64,000 bases of DNA, from positions 1 through 64,000 of the forward strand of contig DASTDE010000003.1 of the NCBI GenBank assembly GCA_035710515.1, given 5' to 3'. The first letter of the stretch is position 1. Each line of letters starts with the position of its first letter. Under the pieces are notes generated by a model. That model was not told the DNA's origin. It did no database searches and saw nothing but the letters and a program-made list of their open reading frames with translations. Of the stretch, positions 20,079-28,515 are shown in pieces. Made by a program: the position numbers and the translations under genes. Source of the stretch: Candidatus Rubrimentiphilum sp. GTDB taxonomy: Bacteria; Vulcanimicrobiota; Vulcanimicrobiia; Vulcanimicrobiales; Vulcanimicrobiaceae.

Positions 20079-21962
20079 TCAGCCGCCGTTGAGCGCCAAA
20101 ACGATTTCCGTTGTCAGCGCGACCAAAAACCCGCAGGCCAGCATTGTGGTTACGAGCGGCGTGATGCCCATGCTGCGCCGGAGCACGGCCCAGATCTCCC
20201 CGATGACGAAAACGAGCGCGCCGATTGCAGTCGCCAGAAACAAGACCGACAGAATCGGCGATTGGAACGTATACCCGACAACCGTGCCAAGAAAGGTCGG
20301 GCCGCCCGCGATTAAACCGGCCAGCCCGAGTTGTCCCCACGTCGGAACGACGCGTCCGGAAAGCGGCGCGGCGATTCCGAAACCTTCGGTTGCGTTATGG
20401 AGCGCAAAGCCGATGATCAAGCCGACGGCAATCGCCGTCGCGCCGCTCGCCGCCGAAGCGCCGATCGCCAAACCCTCAGCGAAGTTGTGCGCGCCGATGC
20501 CGATCGCGATGATTGCGGCCAGCACGAGCGGCTGATGCACGGTTGACGCGGCGCGGCTGCTCAAGCGGTTCGCAAGCAGACCCAGGCCGACCAAGCCGAT
20601 AAATAGCCCGCCCACATACGCAATTGCGAGCTCGATGACACTCCAAGGCGGACCTCCGCCGTGCCAATAGCGTGCGGCTTGGACCAACGGCGCGGTCGCG
20701 CTGCCGGCAATTTCAACGACGAGATAGACGAGAATCCCGATTGCGAGCGCGTTCAGAGCGGCGATTGTCGTCTGCGAGACGTTGCGCATGCGCGCGATTG
20801 GCAGTCCCAAGAAGATCGTGAGACCTGCAATTGCGCCAAGCGCGACGGTCCATCCAAAGGACAACGCTGCCAGCGGGCCATGGCCGAATGCGGGCAACAT
20901 CTTCCGCATCTCTGTGTTCATCGCGGCCAGCGTATTTGGCGTGCCTTCATAATGAATAGCTGTGATCAGGCCGTCCGGCATGCCGGTTCCATCTTCGGTA
21001 TGGTCGATCACGTGACAGTGGACGATCCAAGTGCCGGGCTTTTGATTCGCATCAACCATCACGTCGACGCGCTGTCCGGGCCCGAGCAGCACCGTGTCTT
21101 CGACGTCGCGGTAGGTGACCGGCTGCGCGTCGCGCGCCACGATCAACTGATAATGGCCGTGCGTGTGCATCGTGTGCATGTTTTCGCCGGAGATGTTGAT
21201 CCAGCGGATGCGCACCCGCTGACCTTTGCGTACTTCGATCGGCGTTGTGTAGGGATATTCTTTGCCGTTAATCGTGAAATGATTTTCGCTCAGGCTCTGA
21301 ATCGGCCACGACGACAACATTTCGACGTAGTCGCGATCTGCGCGCTCCGCCGCCGGTGCGTGTGCGGGCAGCACGACGATCGCGCCGTATAGACCGCTGT
21401 TGAGCATCTCTTCGTTGTCGTGCGAGTGATAGATGAACGTGCCGGGCGTATCGGCCGTGAAGACGTACCGGTATGACTGCCCCTGCATGACGAGGGGCTG
21501 CGAGATTCCCGCGACGCCGTCCATGCTTACCGGAATCTCGTGAATGCCGTGCATGTGCAGCGTGTCGGGAACGCTCTGCTCGTTGCGGTAATCGATCACC
21601 ACACGATCGCCTTGATGCGCGACGAGTGTCGGACCGGGAACGACGCCATTATAGGTTTTCGCGAGTACGGTCAAACTCGGCTGAAGCGACCACGGCGCAT
21701 CGCGCTCGACGAGATGAAAGGTCCGGGTGCGTCCGCGTACGTCGGGAATCGCGGCGAAGGTGCCGTCTTCGCGCCGCACCAGTTTCGACTCGCCGGGAGC
21801 GGGCGTCGCTGCCGGAATTGCCCCTTGCAAGGGCTGCATTCCGATGCTGGCCGGATTTACGCCGGTGGTGGTTTCGTCGGTGTCCGCCAGCGCGGCCGGA
21901 GCCGCCAGCGCAAGAAGCAGGCCCAGGGCAAGTAAGCCTCTCCTGATTACAAAGTTTGGCAC
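20079..21962 (-). CDS. Fusion of a two-domain multicopper oxidase with a ZIP-family metal transporter
   Basis: 627 residues, GTG start at 21962. Signal peptide about 1-26. Residues 60-345 form two cupredoxin domains with a full set of copper ligands: HMHG (136-139), HSH (179-181), HTMHTHGH (263-270), and HCH-x3-H-x6-M (315-328), so types 1, 2 and 3 copper can all be bound. From about 365 to 627 there are seven or eight transmembrane helices with the two ZIP metal-site motifs HNFAEG (492-497) and HNATEG (522-527). Copper oxidase would lie outside the inner membrane, attached to the permease. This recalls the yeast Fet3/Ftr1 pair, but as one chain and with a ZIP instead of an iron permease. Substrate could be Fe(II), Mn(II), Cu(I) or phenols; unknown. 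The frame is continuous through the junction, so this is not an assembly join visible to me. Confidence 0.85.
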   Translation of the reverse strand: MPNFVIRRGLLALGLLLALAAPAALADTDETTTGVNPASIGMQPLQGAIPAATPAPGESKLVRREDGTFAAIPDVRGRTRTFHLVERDAPWSLQPSLTVLAKTYNGVVPGPTLVAHQGDRVVIDYRNEQSVPDTLHMHGIHEIPVSMDGVAGISQPLVMQGQSYRYVFTADTPGTFIYHSHDNEEMLNSGLYGAIVVLPAHAPAAERADRDYVEMLSSWPIQSLSENHFTINGKEYPYTTPIEVRKGQRVRIRWINISGENMHTMHTHGHYQLIVARDAQPVTYRDVEDTVLLGPGQRVDVMVDANQKPGTWIVHCHVIDHTEDGTGMPDGLITAIHYEGTPNTLAAMNTEMRKMLPAFGHGPLAALSFGWTVALGAIAGLTIFLGLPIARMRNVSQTTIAALNALAIGILVYLVVEIAGSATAPLVQAARYWHGGGPPWSVIELAIAYVGGLFIGLVGLGLLANRLSSRAASTVHQPLVLAAIIAIGIGAHNFAEGLAIGASAASGATAIAVGLIIGFALHNATEGFGIAAPLSGRVVPTWGQLGLAGLIAGGPTFLGTVVGYTFQSPILSVLFLATAIGALVFVIGEIWAVLRRSMGITPLVTTMLACGFLVALTTEIVLALNGG

Positions 21963-22015
21963 GCCTAACTTTTCTTCGGGAGTTAGGGCGTCGCCTCATT
22001 TAGGGCGCCGTTAGG

Positions 22016-22204
22016 TTACCAGAGCTCGCCGCCGCCGACCAGGACGTACAGAATCGGGCCGATGCCCCAAATTATGGAAACAACTCCCCAGATGATTTTT
22101 TGCGCGGTCGTCAGGTCATCTCGTCCGGCGAGGTTGATGAGCACCAGAATCCACGCAACCGGATGGAGGAATATCGAGATTAAGATCTCCAGCAGCAACT
22201 TCAT
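22016..22204 (-). CDS. Small two-helix membrane protein (PLDc_N-like)
   Basis: 62 residues: hydrophobic helix at 3-26 (LLLEILISIFLHPVAWILVLINL), a polar hinge (AGRDDLTTAQKIIW), and a second helix 38-58 (GVVSIIWGIGPILYVLVGG). The layout and the DDLTTAQKIIWGVV hinge are typical of the small membrane domain found at the N-terminus of cardiolipin-synthase-like proteins and in stand-alone small proteins. First gene of the operon containing the oxidase-ZIP fusion, 53 bases upstream of it. Function unknown. Confidence 0.65.
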   Translation of the reverse strand: MKLLLEILISIFLHPVAWILVLINLAGRDDLTTAQKIIWGVVSIIWGIGPILYVLVGGGELW

Positions 22205-22210
22205 GACCGT

Positions 22211-22216
22211 AGTCTA
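22211..22216 (-). promoter_or_regulatory. Likely -10 element of the membrane protein / oxidase-ZIP / reductase operon
   Basis: TAGACT on the minus strand lies exactly six bases before the ATG at 22204, the spacing expected for a leaderless transcript. No -35 match is visible. Compare the similar arrangement at 50611-50616. Confidence 0.4.
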
Positions 22217-22240
22217 TGCCAAACGGCGGCCAACGCCCTA

Positions 22241-23740
22241 GTGTCTAACCCGTTCCGCGCCCGCGCCAACGCGCCGGTGGCGCTGATTACCATCACCGTG
22301 ATGCTCGGGCTGATTATGGCGATCATCGACGCGACGATCGTCAACGTCGCGCTCAACGACATCGCCGGCAACCTCGGCGCATCGATCGACGAGGTCGCGT
22401 GGGTCGCCACCGGCTACATTCTCGCCAGCGTCGTGGTCATGCCGCTCAACGGTTGGCTCACCGCATATCTGGGCCGCAAGAATTTTTACGCCGGCTGTTT
22501 GGCGATCTTCACGATCTCTTCGCTGCTCTGCGGGACAGCGCACAGCATTTGGCAGCTCGTCTTCTATCGCGTGATTCAGGGCTTCGGCGGCGGCGCGCTG
22601 CAGCCGACCGCGCAAGCGATTCTTTTTGAAACCTACCCGCCCGCCAAGCGCGGCGCCGCCATGGCTATCTTCGGTTTGGGCGCGATGGTCGGGCCGGCGA
22701 TCGGACCCACGCTGGGCGGCTACATCATCGACAACTACACCTGGCCGCTGATCTTCTACATCAACATCCCGATCGGCATCGTGGCATTCTTGATGACGCT
22801 CATGTTCATTCCGAATCCGCATTTCTTGGAGAAACCAAAAGGGGGCGTGGACTGGATTGGCTTGGGGCTGCTCACGGCGGGCCTCGCTTCGCTCCAGTAC
22901 GTCCTGGAGCGCGGCCAGCATGACGATTGGTTCGACTCCGGCACGATCTGGACGCTGTCGATCGTCGCGATCGTCACGCTCACGTGGTTCATCTATAAGA
23001 CCATGCGCGACAAATATCCGCTGGTGGATATTCGTGTCTTTCGTTTTCGAACGTTTACGATCGGCAACATCATCGGCGTCGTGCTGGGATTCGGTTTATT
23101 TGGAACGAGTTTGATCTTGCCGTTGTACTTCCAAACGGTCTTGGGCTTTACGGCATTTCAAACCGGAATGGCGCTGCTGCCCGGTGCCGTTGCAACTGCG
23201 ATCAGCATGCTCATGGTCGGCGCGCTCACTCGTTACTTGGATGCCCGCGCGATGGTCATCTTCGGCATGCTGCTCTTCGGGCTCTCAACCTGGTGGATGG
23301 GCGGCCTGACGCAAGATGCCGGCTACTGGGACGTCTTCTGGCCGCGCGTCTGGCAAGGACTCGCGCTCGGTTTTATGTTCGTTCCGCTGACTACCGTGAC
23401 GCTTGGCGCGGTTCCAAAGGAAGAACTCGCCGGCGCGACCGGTGTCTCCGCGCTCATCCGTCAGCTGGGCGGCAGCTTCGGCATCGCGATACTCACCACG
23501 CTGCTCGCGCGTCAGGCCGCGATCGCGTGGAGCGAATTGGCCTCCGGCGTGACCAACGCGCACGGCTATTCGCTCGGCACGCTCACGAGTATTGTCGCGC
23601 AGCAGTCGGCGGTGAACAGTTACGACTACCTGTTCAGGCTCTCGGCCATCGTCTTCTTCGTCTCCGCGCCGCTGGTGATCTTCATGCGGCCCTCACGCCG
23701 CGCGGCGGCTGCCGCGGCGGCGGCTTTGGCGGCCGAATAG
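22241..23740 (+). CDS. DHA2-family (EmrB/QacA-type) drug:proton antiporter
   Basis: 499 residues, GTG start at 22241. About 14 transmembrane helices. Signature motifs: motif D1 DATIVNVALNDI in helix 1, VAWVATGYILASVVVMPLNGWLTAYLGRK (motif A) between helices 2 and 3, RVIQGFGGGALQPTAQA (motif B), and GLGAMVGPAIGPTLGGYI (motif C, antiporters). It exports amphiphilic compounds. In a diderm the partner would be an EmrA-type adaptor and an outer-membrane channel, neither of which is adjacent. It is divergently transcribed from the 22204 operon with only 36 bases between starts. Confidence 0.9.
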   Translation: MSNPFRARANAPVALITITVMLGLIMAIIDATIVNVALNDIAGNLGASIDEVAWVATGYILASVVVMPLNGWLTAYLGRKNFYAGCLAIFTISSLLCGTAHSIWQLVFYRVIQGFGGGALQPTAQAILFETYPPAKRGAAMAIFGLGAMVGPAIGPTLGGYIIDNYTWPLIFYINIPIGIVAFLMTLMFIPNPHFLEKPKGGVDWIGLGLLTAGLASLQYVLERGQHDDWFDSGTIWTLSIVAIVTLTWFIYKTMRDKYPLVDIRVFRFRTFTIGNIIGVVLGFGLFGTSLILPLYFQTVLGFTAFQTGMALLPGAVATAISMLMVGALTRYLDARAMVIFGMLLFGLSTWWMGGLTQDAGYWDVFWPRVWQGLALGFMFVPLTTVTLGAVPKEELAGATGVSALIRQLGGSFGIAILTTLLARQAAIAWSELASGVTNAHGYSLGTLTSIVAQQSAVNSYDYLFRLSAIVFFVSAPLVIFMRPSRRAAAAAAAALAAE

Positions 23741-23755
23741 TCGAAGACTCCGGCT

Positions 23756-25525
23756 ATGAGAGTAGCCGTGATTTTGCTTGCCGCCGCCGCAATCGCGCTC
23801 GGCTGTTATGACATCGCGAACCCGTACCGCGCCGGAATGTTCGGCTTTGATTTTCATACGTCGAACAACGGCGATCAAGTCGTCACGAAGATCTATCCCG
23901 GGTCGCCCGTCGAACGAGCCGGGTTGCGCCCGGGGGACGTTATTCCGTGGAGTAAGGTATCGGCGCGAACGAGTTTTGACTCCTCGTTCAGGCGAACCGG
24001 CCAAACGATAGCCTTTCCGGTCGTTCGGGACGGAAAGACCGCGGAGATGAGCATCGTTGCGGCAGAGTATACGAGCATTAAGCCGATCGAAGAGGGGCCG
24101 CTGGCGCTCGCCATTCTGATCATCTTTGCCGCGACCGGCGTCCTGGTTATTCTGCGCGGCGCGGATCGCAAGACCGCGCACTGGCTCGCGTTTTTCTTAG
24201 CGGGCTACGCGATGCAGATGGCCTTCTTTTGGTTTTCGGACGTGGCGCCGTCGCCCGGCCTTTCGTTCGCAGGCAGCCTGCTCGGCAATGCCGTGAGTTG
24301 GGCGAACGCATATCTGATTCTGCTCTTAGTCGCGCACTTTCCGCCATTCAACTCCCGCTTCCGCACCGTACTGCGCAAGATTATGCTCCCGGCTGTCTCG
24401 GTGGCTGCACTCGTACAAATGTGGATCTATCTCGTCGATGTTTATCCGCGCACGCAGTTGTTTGAAATTGCGGGATCGTCGAGCCCCGCATGGTTTCAGC
24501 AGCTTGTCTGGGCCTTCATCTCGTTCCTGACGGTGGCGGCCGCCATCGAAGGCATGTTGCGCGTCGACGAAGAGCACCGCGCGCAGATGCGCTGGGTCGG
24601 GGGCGCGGTCATCCTGTCGGAGTCGAGCTGGCTGATCATGAATTTTTCGTTGCTGATCAATCCGAATCCGCAATCGTGGTTTCCGGTCATGTCGCTCTTT
24701 CAGGACGTGCCGCTGTTGGCGATCGCATACGCCATCTTACGCCACCGGCTCGTCGACATCAGCATCGTCTTCAGCCGCGCCGCGGTCTTCGGTTTTGTTT
24801 CGATTACGCTGGTCGCGCTTTTTATCGCCGGCGAATGGGTGGCTGCGCAGATTCTGGAGCGGGGCCTTGGCGCCGATGCGGCCAACGGGTGGCTCGGCAA
24901 GATCGTCCCGCTCGCGATCGCGCTGGCCGTCGGCCTTTCCGCGCGCTCGATTCACGGCGCCGTCGAGAAGCGGCTGAACGTCTTCTTTTTTGCGCGGCGC
25001 GAGAGGTCGCTCGCCGCGCTGCGCCGTTTGGCGCTCGAAGCCGACGTCGTAACCAACAAACAGTCGCTGCTCGATTTAACATACGAATCGGTTCGCGACA
25101 ACATCGAGGGCCGCTACGCCGCAATCTACCTCTTGACCGGCACGGAGTACGAGCGCACGCGATCCTCGGACGACGGTCTCCCCCCGCACCTCGATATGAA
25201 CGATCCGGTGGTCGTGCGGCTGCGCCGCTGGAACGAGCCGTTCGAAGTCGAGCTCGGCGAACACGGATTAAGTGAGGCGCTCTTGCTACCCATGACCGTG
25301 CGCGGCGCGTTGCTCGGAGCGATCGTGTGTGGTCCCAAGCGTGAACGCACGCATTATTTAGCGGAAGAGATCGATGCGCTGGCGCTGGTAGCTCACCGCG
25401 CCGGGACTACATACGAACTACTCGTTCGCGAAGGCCCCAAAACCGGTGCCGCGGGCATCGACGTCAGCGTACTACGCGAACTCATTCGCGCCGAACTGCA
25501 GGCGTTGAGCGCTGCGCCGACATAA
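23756..25525 (+). CDS. PDZ - multi-helix membrane - GAF-like sensor protein without output domain
   Basis: 589 residues. After an N-terminal hydrophobic segment comes a PDZ domain (about 30-105: GDQVVTKIYPGSPVERAGLRPGDVI). Next are about eight transmembrane helices (115-400) resembling the 7TM part of sensor kinases. A cytoplasmic region of about 170 residues follows: FFARRERSLAALRRLALEADVVTNKQSLLDLTYESVRDNIEG and GALLGAIVCGPKR look like a GAF-type ligand domain. No histidine-kinase, GGDEF or phosphatase motif follows, so the protein ends where an effector would start. It may signal through a separate partner. Start ATG at 23756, 15 bases after the pump gene; probably co-transcribed with it. 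Confidence 0.65.
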   Translation: MRVAVILLAAAAIALGCYDIANPYRAGMFGFDFHTSNNGDQVVTKIYPGSPVERAGLRPGDVIPWSKVSARTSFDSSFRRTGQTIAFPVVRDGKTAEMSIVAAEYTSIKPIEEGPLALAILIIFAATGVLVILRGADRKTAHWLAFFLAGYAMQMAFFWFSDVAPSPGLSFAGSLLGNAVSWANAYLILLLVAHFPPFNSRFRTVLRKIMLPAVSVAALVQMWIYLVDVYPRTQLFEIAGSSSPAWFQQLVWAFISFLTVAAAIEGMLRVDEEHRAQMRWVGGAVILSESSWLIMNFSLLINPNPQSWFPVMSLFQDVPLLAIAYAILRHRLVDISIVFSRAAVFGFVSITLVALFIAGEWVAAQILERGLGADAANGWLGKIVPLAIALAVGLSARSIHGAVEKRLNVFFFARRERSLAALRRLALEADVVTNKQSLLDLTYESVRDNIEGRYAAIYLLTGTEYERTRSSDDGLPPHLDMNDPVVVRLRRWNEPFEVELGEHGLSEALLLPMTVRGALLGAIVCGPKRERTHYLAEEIDALALVAHRAGTTYELLVREGPKTGAAGIDVSVLRELIRAELQALSAAPT

Positions 25526-25534
25526 GAGGCGGCG

Positions 25535-26566
25535 ATGCCCGCACGCACGTTCGCCAGCGACAACAACGCGCCGATTGCCGCCGAAATTCTGAAGGCGATC
25601 GCTGACGCCAACGACGGCGATGCGGTCGGCTACGGACACGACGATTATACCGAACGGGCTCGCGCGAGATTTGCCGAGATTTTCGGAGCGTCGAGCGAGA
25701 CATATTTCACGTTCAATGGCACGGGCGCCAATGTCGTCGCATTAAGTTGCCTGACGCAGCCGTATGAAGCTGTCATCTGCCCCGCGACGGCGCATTTGCA
25801 AACGGATGAATGCGGCGCTTTCGAACGGTTTACCGGGTGCAAGATTCTTCCGGTTGCGACGGCGGATGGAAAGATTTCAATCGAAGCGCTCGCGCCGTTC
25901 GCGCATATGTCGCGCGAGGAGCATTACGTGCAGCCGCGCGTTCTATCGATCTCGCAATCCACGGAATTTGGAACGCTCTACGAACCGGCTGAGATTCGGG
26001 AACTCTGCGACTTCGCGCACAAGCAAGGGTGGTACGTGCATATGGACGGAGCGCGAATTTCAAATGCGGCCGCCGCACTGGGACTAGGCCTGCGCGAAGC
26101 GACCCGAGACTTGGGCGTTGACGTCCTCTCGTTCGGCGGAACGAAGAACGGACTGCTCGGCGGCGAGGCGGTCGTCTTTTTCGACAAGAAAATCCATAAG
26201 GGCGCGGCGCCGTTTGCGCACAAGCAAGCCATGCAACTCGCCTCGAAAATGCGGTTCATCGCCGCGCAGTTTCTCGCACTGCTCGAAAACGATCGCTGGC
26301 TGAAGTATGCCTCGCACGCCAATGCGATGACCAAACGGCTCGAGCAGCGCATTCTCAAAATCGCAGCTGTGCGCATCACCCGGCCGGTGCGCTGTAACGC
26401 CATCTTCGCAACGCTCGATCGCGAAGCCATCAAACGCATCCAGGAACGCTGCTTCTTCTTCGTCTTCGACGAATCGGTTCCCGAGGTGCGCTGGATGACG
26501 CACCACGCGACGCGCGAGGAAGACGTCAACGCATTTGCCGCTCTGGTCGAAGAGGCGGTTAAGTAG
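25535..26566 (+). CDS. Low-specificity L-threonine aldolase family enzyme (PLP)
   Basis: 343 residues, fold type I PLP enzyme close to LtaE: FASDNNAPI start, GYGHDDYTERARARFAEIFG, aromatic-stacking His in ATAHLQTDE (residue 87), Asp-Gly in HMDGARISNA (171), and the Schiff-base lysine in SFGGTKNGLLGG (204). Cleaves threonine, allo-threonine or phenylserine-type 3-hydroxy amino acids to glycine plus aldehyde. ATG at 25535 follows AGAGGCGGCG, nine bases after the sensor-like gene. Ends eight bases inside the convergent glycosyltransferase gene. Confidence 0.88.
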   Translation: MPARTFASDNNAPIAAEILKAIADANDGDAVGYGHDDYTERARARFAEIFGASSETYFTFNGTGANVVALSCLTQPYEAVICPATAHLQTDECGAFERFTGCKILPVATADGKISIEALAPFAHMSREEHYVQPRVLSISQSTEFGTLYEPAEIRELCDFAHKQGWYVHMDGARISNAAAALGLGLREATRDLGVDVLSFGGTKNGLLGGEAVVFFDKKIHKGAAPFAHKQAMQLASKMRFIAAQFLALLENDRWLKYASHANAMTKRLEQRILKIAAVRITRPVRCNAIFATLDREAIKRIQERCFFFVFDESVPEVRWMTHHATREEDVNAFAALVEEAVK

Positions 26567-27449
26567 AGACGAGTTTGCGGCTCAAAGCATTGAGTTCGCG
26601 GGAGCGCCACCGGAGTTCGTAATTTGCCTTCAATAGGACGTTTCGCGCCCGCACAAGCGGCGGTTGCGCAGCGCGCGCCAGCTCGAGCGCCCGGGCTTGA
26701 TCGGCCGCGTACTCCGCGCGCAGTCGAGCGATCGCCGATTGCGCGGCCGGCGGGTGCTCGCCCGTAAAACGCAAGACGTCGGGCCATATTCGTTTGAAGT
26801 AGACCGCCGGATCCAACGAATCGAGCGCTTCTTCCGGAACGGTTTCGCCCCTTTGCCCCAAACTCGAGTAGTGCCGTCCTTTTTCGGCGTGGCGGCGCGC
26901 CGGCAGCACGTGCCCGTAGTGCGCGTAGACGTACGGCAGCGCGAGACGTTTGCCGTTTAATCCCACGAGCTGTTCGTGGACGTTGCCCACCCATCGCGCG
27001 CCCGGGTTGAACCGGAAAAACGCCATGCGTCTTTCGATCGATGTATACAGATCGAACGATTGGAAGAAATGCCACGTGTATCCGTCCACGAAATCATACG
27101 CGGCGGGAACCTCGCCGAGATTACGGGTGATGCAGCGGACGGTTTCACCGTGAACTTCGTCGGCATCGACGAATGCGATCCACGTTCCCGCGCCCGTGCG
27201 GGCATGAACGTCCAAACACCGGTTGCGAGCCGTCGAAAAATCTACGAACGGTGCGCGATCGACAAAGAGCCGATCGTGGTCGCCAAACCAACTCTCGCGC
27301 AGGGTGGCGTCGTGCGGGGACGGATCCGAGCCGTTGTCGTTGACGATCAGCGAATCGACGGCGCCGCTGAGCGATTCCAACAGAGCCGCTAAGAAAGGCT
27401 CCTCGCGCGCACCGAGGATCAGATGCGCCGCTACGCGTTCCGCGCTCAT
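26559..27449 (-). CDS. Family 2-like glycosyltransferase
   Basis: 296 residues. GT-A fold signs: VAAHLILGAREEPFLAALLESL and SLIVNDNGSDPS at the N-terminus, then the DXD-type metal site in WIAFVDADEVHGE (about 92-104). The middle contains RMAFFRFNPGARWVGNVHEQL, which is typical of glycosyltransferases related to WaaE/KdtX or tetratricopeptide-linked GT2 enzymes. Acceptor and donor sugars are unknown. Overlaps the next gene upstream by four bases (ATGA) and so is coupled to it; together with the divergent gene at 28516 it forms a small glycan-synthesis cluster. Confidence 0.78.
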   Translation of the reverse strand: MSAERVAAHLILGAREEPFLAALLESLSGAVDSLIVNDNGSDPSPHDATLRESWFGDHDRLFVDRAPFVDFSTARNRCLDVHARTGAGTWIAFVDADEVHGETVRCITRNLGEVPAAYDFVDGYTWHFFQSFDLYTSIERRMAFFRFNPGARWVGNVHEQLVGLNGKRLALPYVYAHYGHVLPARRHAEKGRHYSSLGQRGETVPEEALDSLDPAVYFKRIWPDVLRFTGEHPPAAQSAIARLRAEYAADQARALELARAAQPPLVRARNVLLKANYELRWRSRELNALSRKLVST

Positions 27450-28459
27450 TGGGCCGCCACCTCAAGCGCTGCCAGCGTTTGCGCAGTTGCCCCATCCCAA
27501 GAAAATTTCGCGGCTTGGACGGGACCGCGCCTTGCCAGATCGGCGCGTAAATTCTCGTCGACCGCAATTCGCCCGAGTGCAGACCCCCAAGCAGCTGAAT
27601 CTTGCGGCGAGTCAACGTACTGCGCGGCGTCGCCGCAGACTTCGGGCAGTGACGAGGCTCGCGAAACGATCGCCGGCGTACCGCACGCTAGCGCCTCAAG
27701 CGCGGGCAGTCCAAAGCCTTCATACAATGAGGGAAGCGCAAGACACAAAGCGCCGCGATAGAGATCGCGCAATTCGAGAGCGGGCACGTTGCGCAGGGCG
27801 ACGACGTCGTCGAGGGCTTTGTCCGGTCCAACCATTACCAGCGCAATGCCTCGCGGCACAAGCGATTCGCGCCAAGCTTCAATGAGAACCTCGACGTTTT
27901 TGTGCGCTTCGAGCGTACCCACGTACAGAACATACTGTTGACCGCGCAGCGCAGGCGGCAGCGCCTTCGGTTCGCCCGGCGAGAACAGTGAGTCCGCCGC
28001 CAGCGGCACGACCTCGATGCGATGCGCCGCGACCCGCAAGTGTTTCTCAATCTCGCCCTTCGTGAATCCGGAATCCGCCAGAATTCGATCCGCCGTGCGC
28101 GCGGATAGTTCGAACGGCTCTTGTTGCGATCGACGCGCGCGCACGTCCGGATCCGGGAACGCGAACGGTACGACGTCGTGCATCGTCACGACGTTGCGCG
28201 TTGCGCCCGTGAAAAACGTTCCGTTCCAAGGATGCCACGCGACGTCCGCCGTGCGCGGAATGCGCGATGCGACGTGAAACGCGGTCGAACCCAGCTCCGC
28301 CGCAAGCGCGCGTTTCTTCAGAGTAGGAAGCGGATGGCGAACGAGCAAAGTCAGCTCGCAAGCGCCGTTCTTGAGCATCCGCGATAAAACGGCTCGCAGA
28401 TAGACGCCGATTCCCCGGCGATCGGCTAACAGGTTATGAGCGTCTACCGCGACGTGCAC
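27446..28459 (-). CDS. Family 4 (GT-B) glycosyltransferase
   Basis: About 337 residues from the GTG at 28459, chosen because the homologous N-terminus (VHVAVDAHNLLADRRGIGVYLRAVL) begins there; the upstream frame is arginine-rich shadow sequence. GT-B features: GIG loop near residue 18, DVVPFAFPDPDV, SGFTKGEIEKHL, VLYVGTLEAHKNVEVLIEAW, and the nucleotide-sugar site SLYEGFGLPALEALACGTPAIVS with its E-x7-E pair. Likely a hexose or mannose transferase in exopolysaccharide or lipid-linked glycan synthesis. It is divergent from a paralogue at 28516, which has the same AVDA(H/W)NL...RGIG start. Confidence 0.85.
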   Translation of the reverse strand: MHVAVDAHNLLADRRGIGVYLRAVLSRMLKNGACELTLLVRHPLPTLKKRALAAELGSTAFHVASRIPRTADVAWHPWNGTFFTGATRNVVTMHDVVPFAFPDPDVRARRSQQEPFELSARTADRILADSGFTKGEIEKHLRVAAHRIEVVPLAADSLFSPGEPKALPPALRGQQYVLYVGTLEAHKNVEVLIEAWRESLVPRGIALVMVGPDKALDDVVALRNVPALELRDLYRGALCLALPSLYEGFGLPALEALACGTPAIVSRASSLPEVCGDAAQYVDSPQDSAAWGSALGRIAVDENLRADLARRGPVQAAKFSWDGATAQTLAALEVAAQ

Positions 28460-28515
28460 GCAGTTGGAGTATGCTGAATGCGTCCCATCACCCTGTACCT
28501 GGTAGCGTTTGCTCG

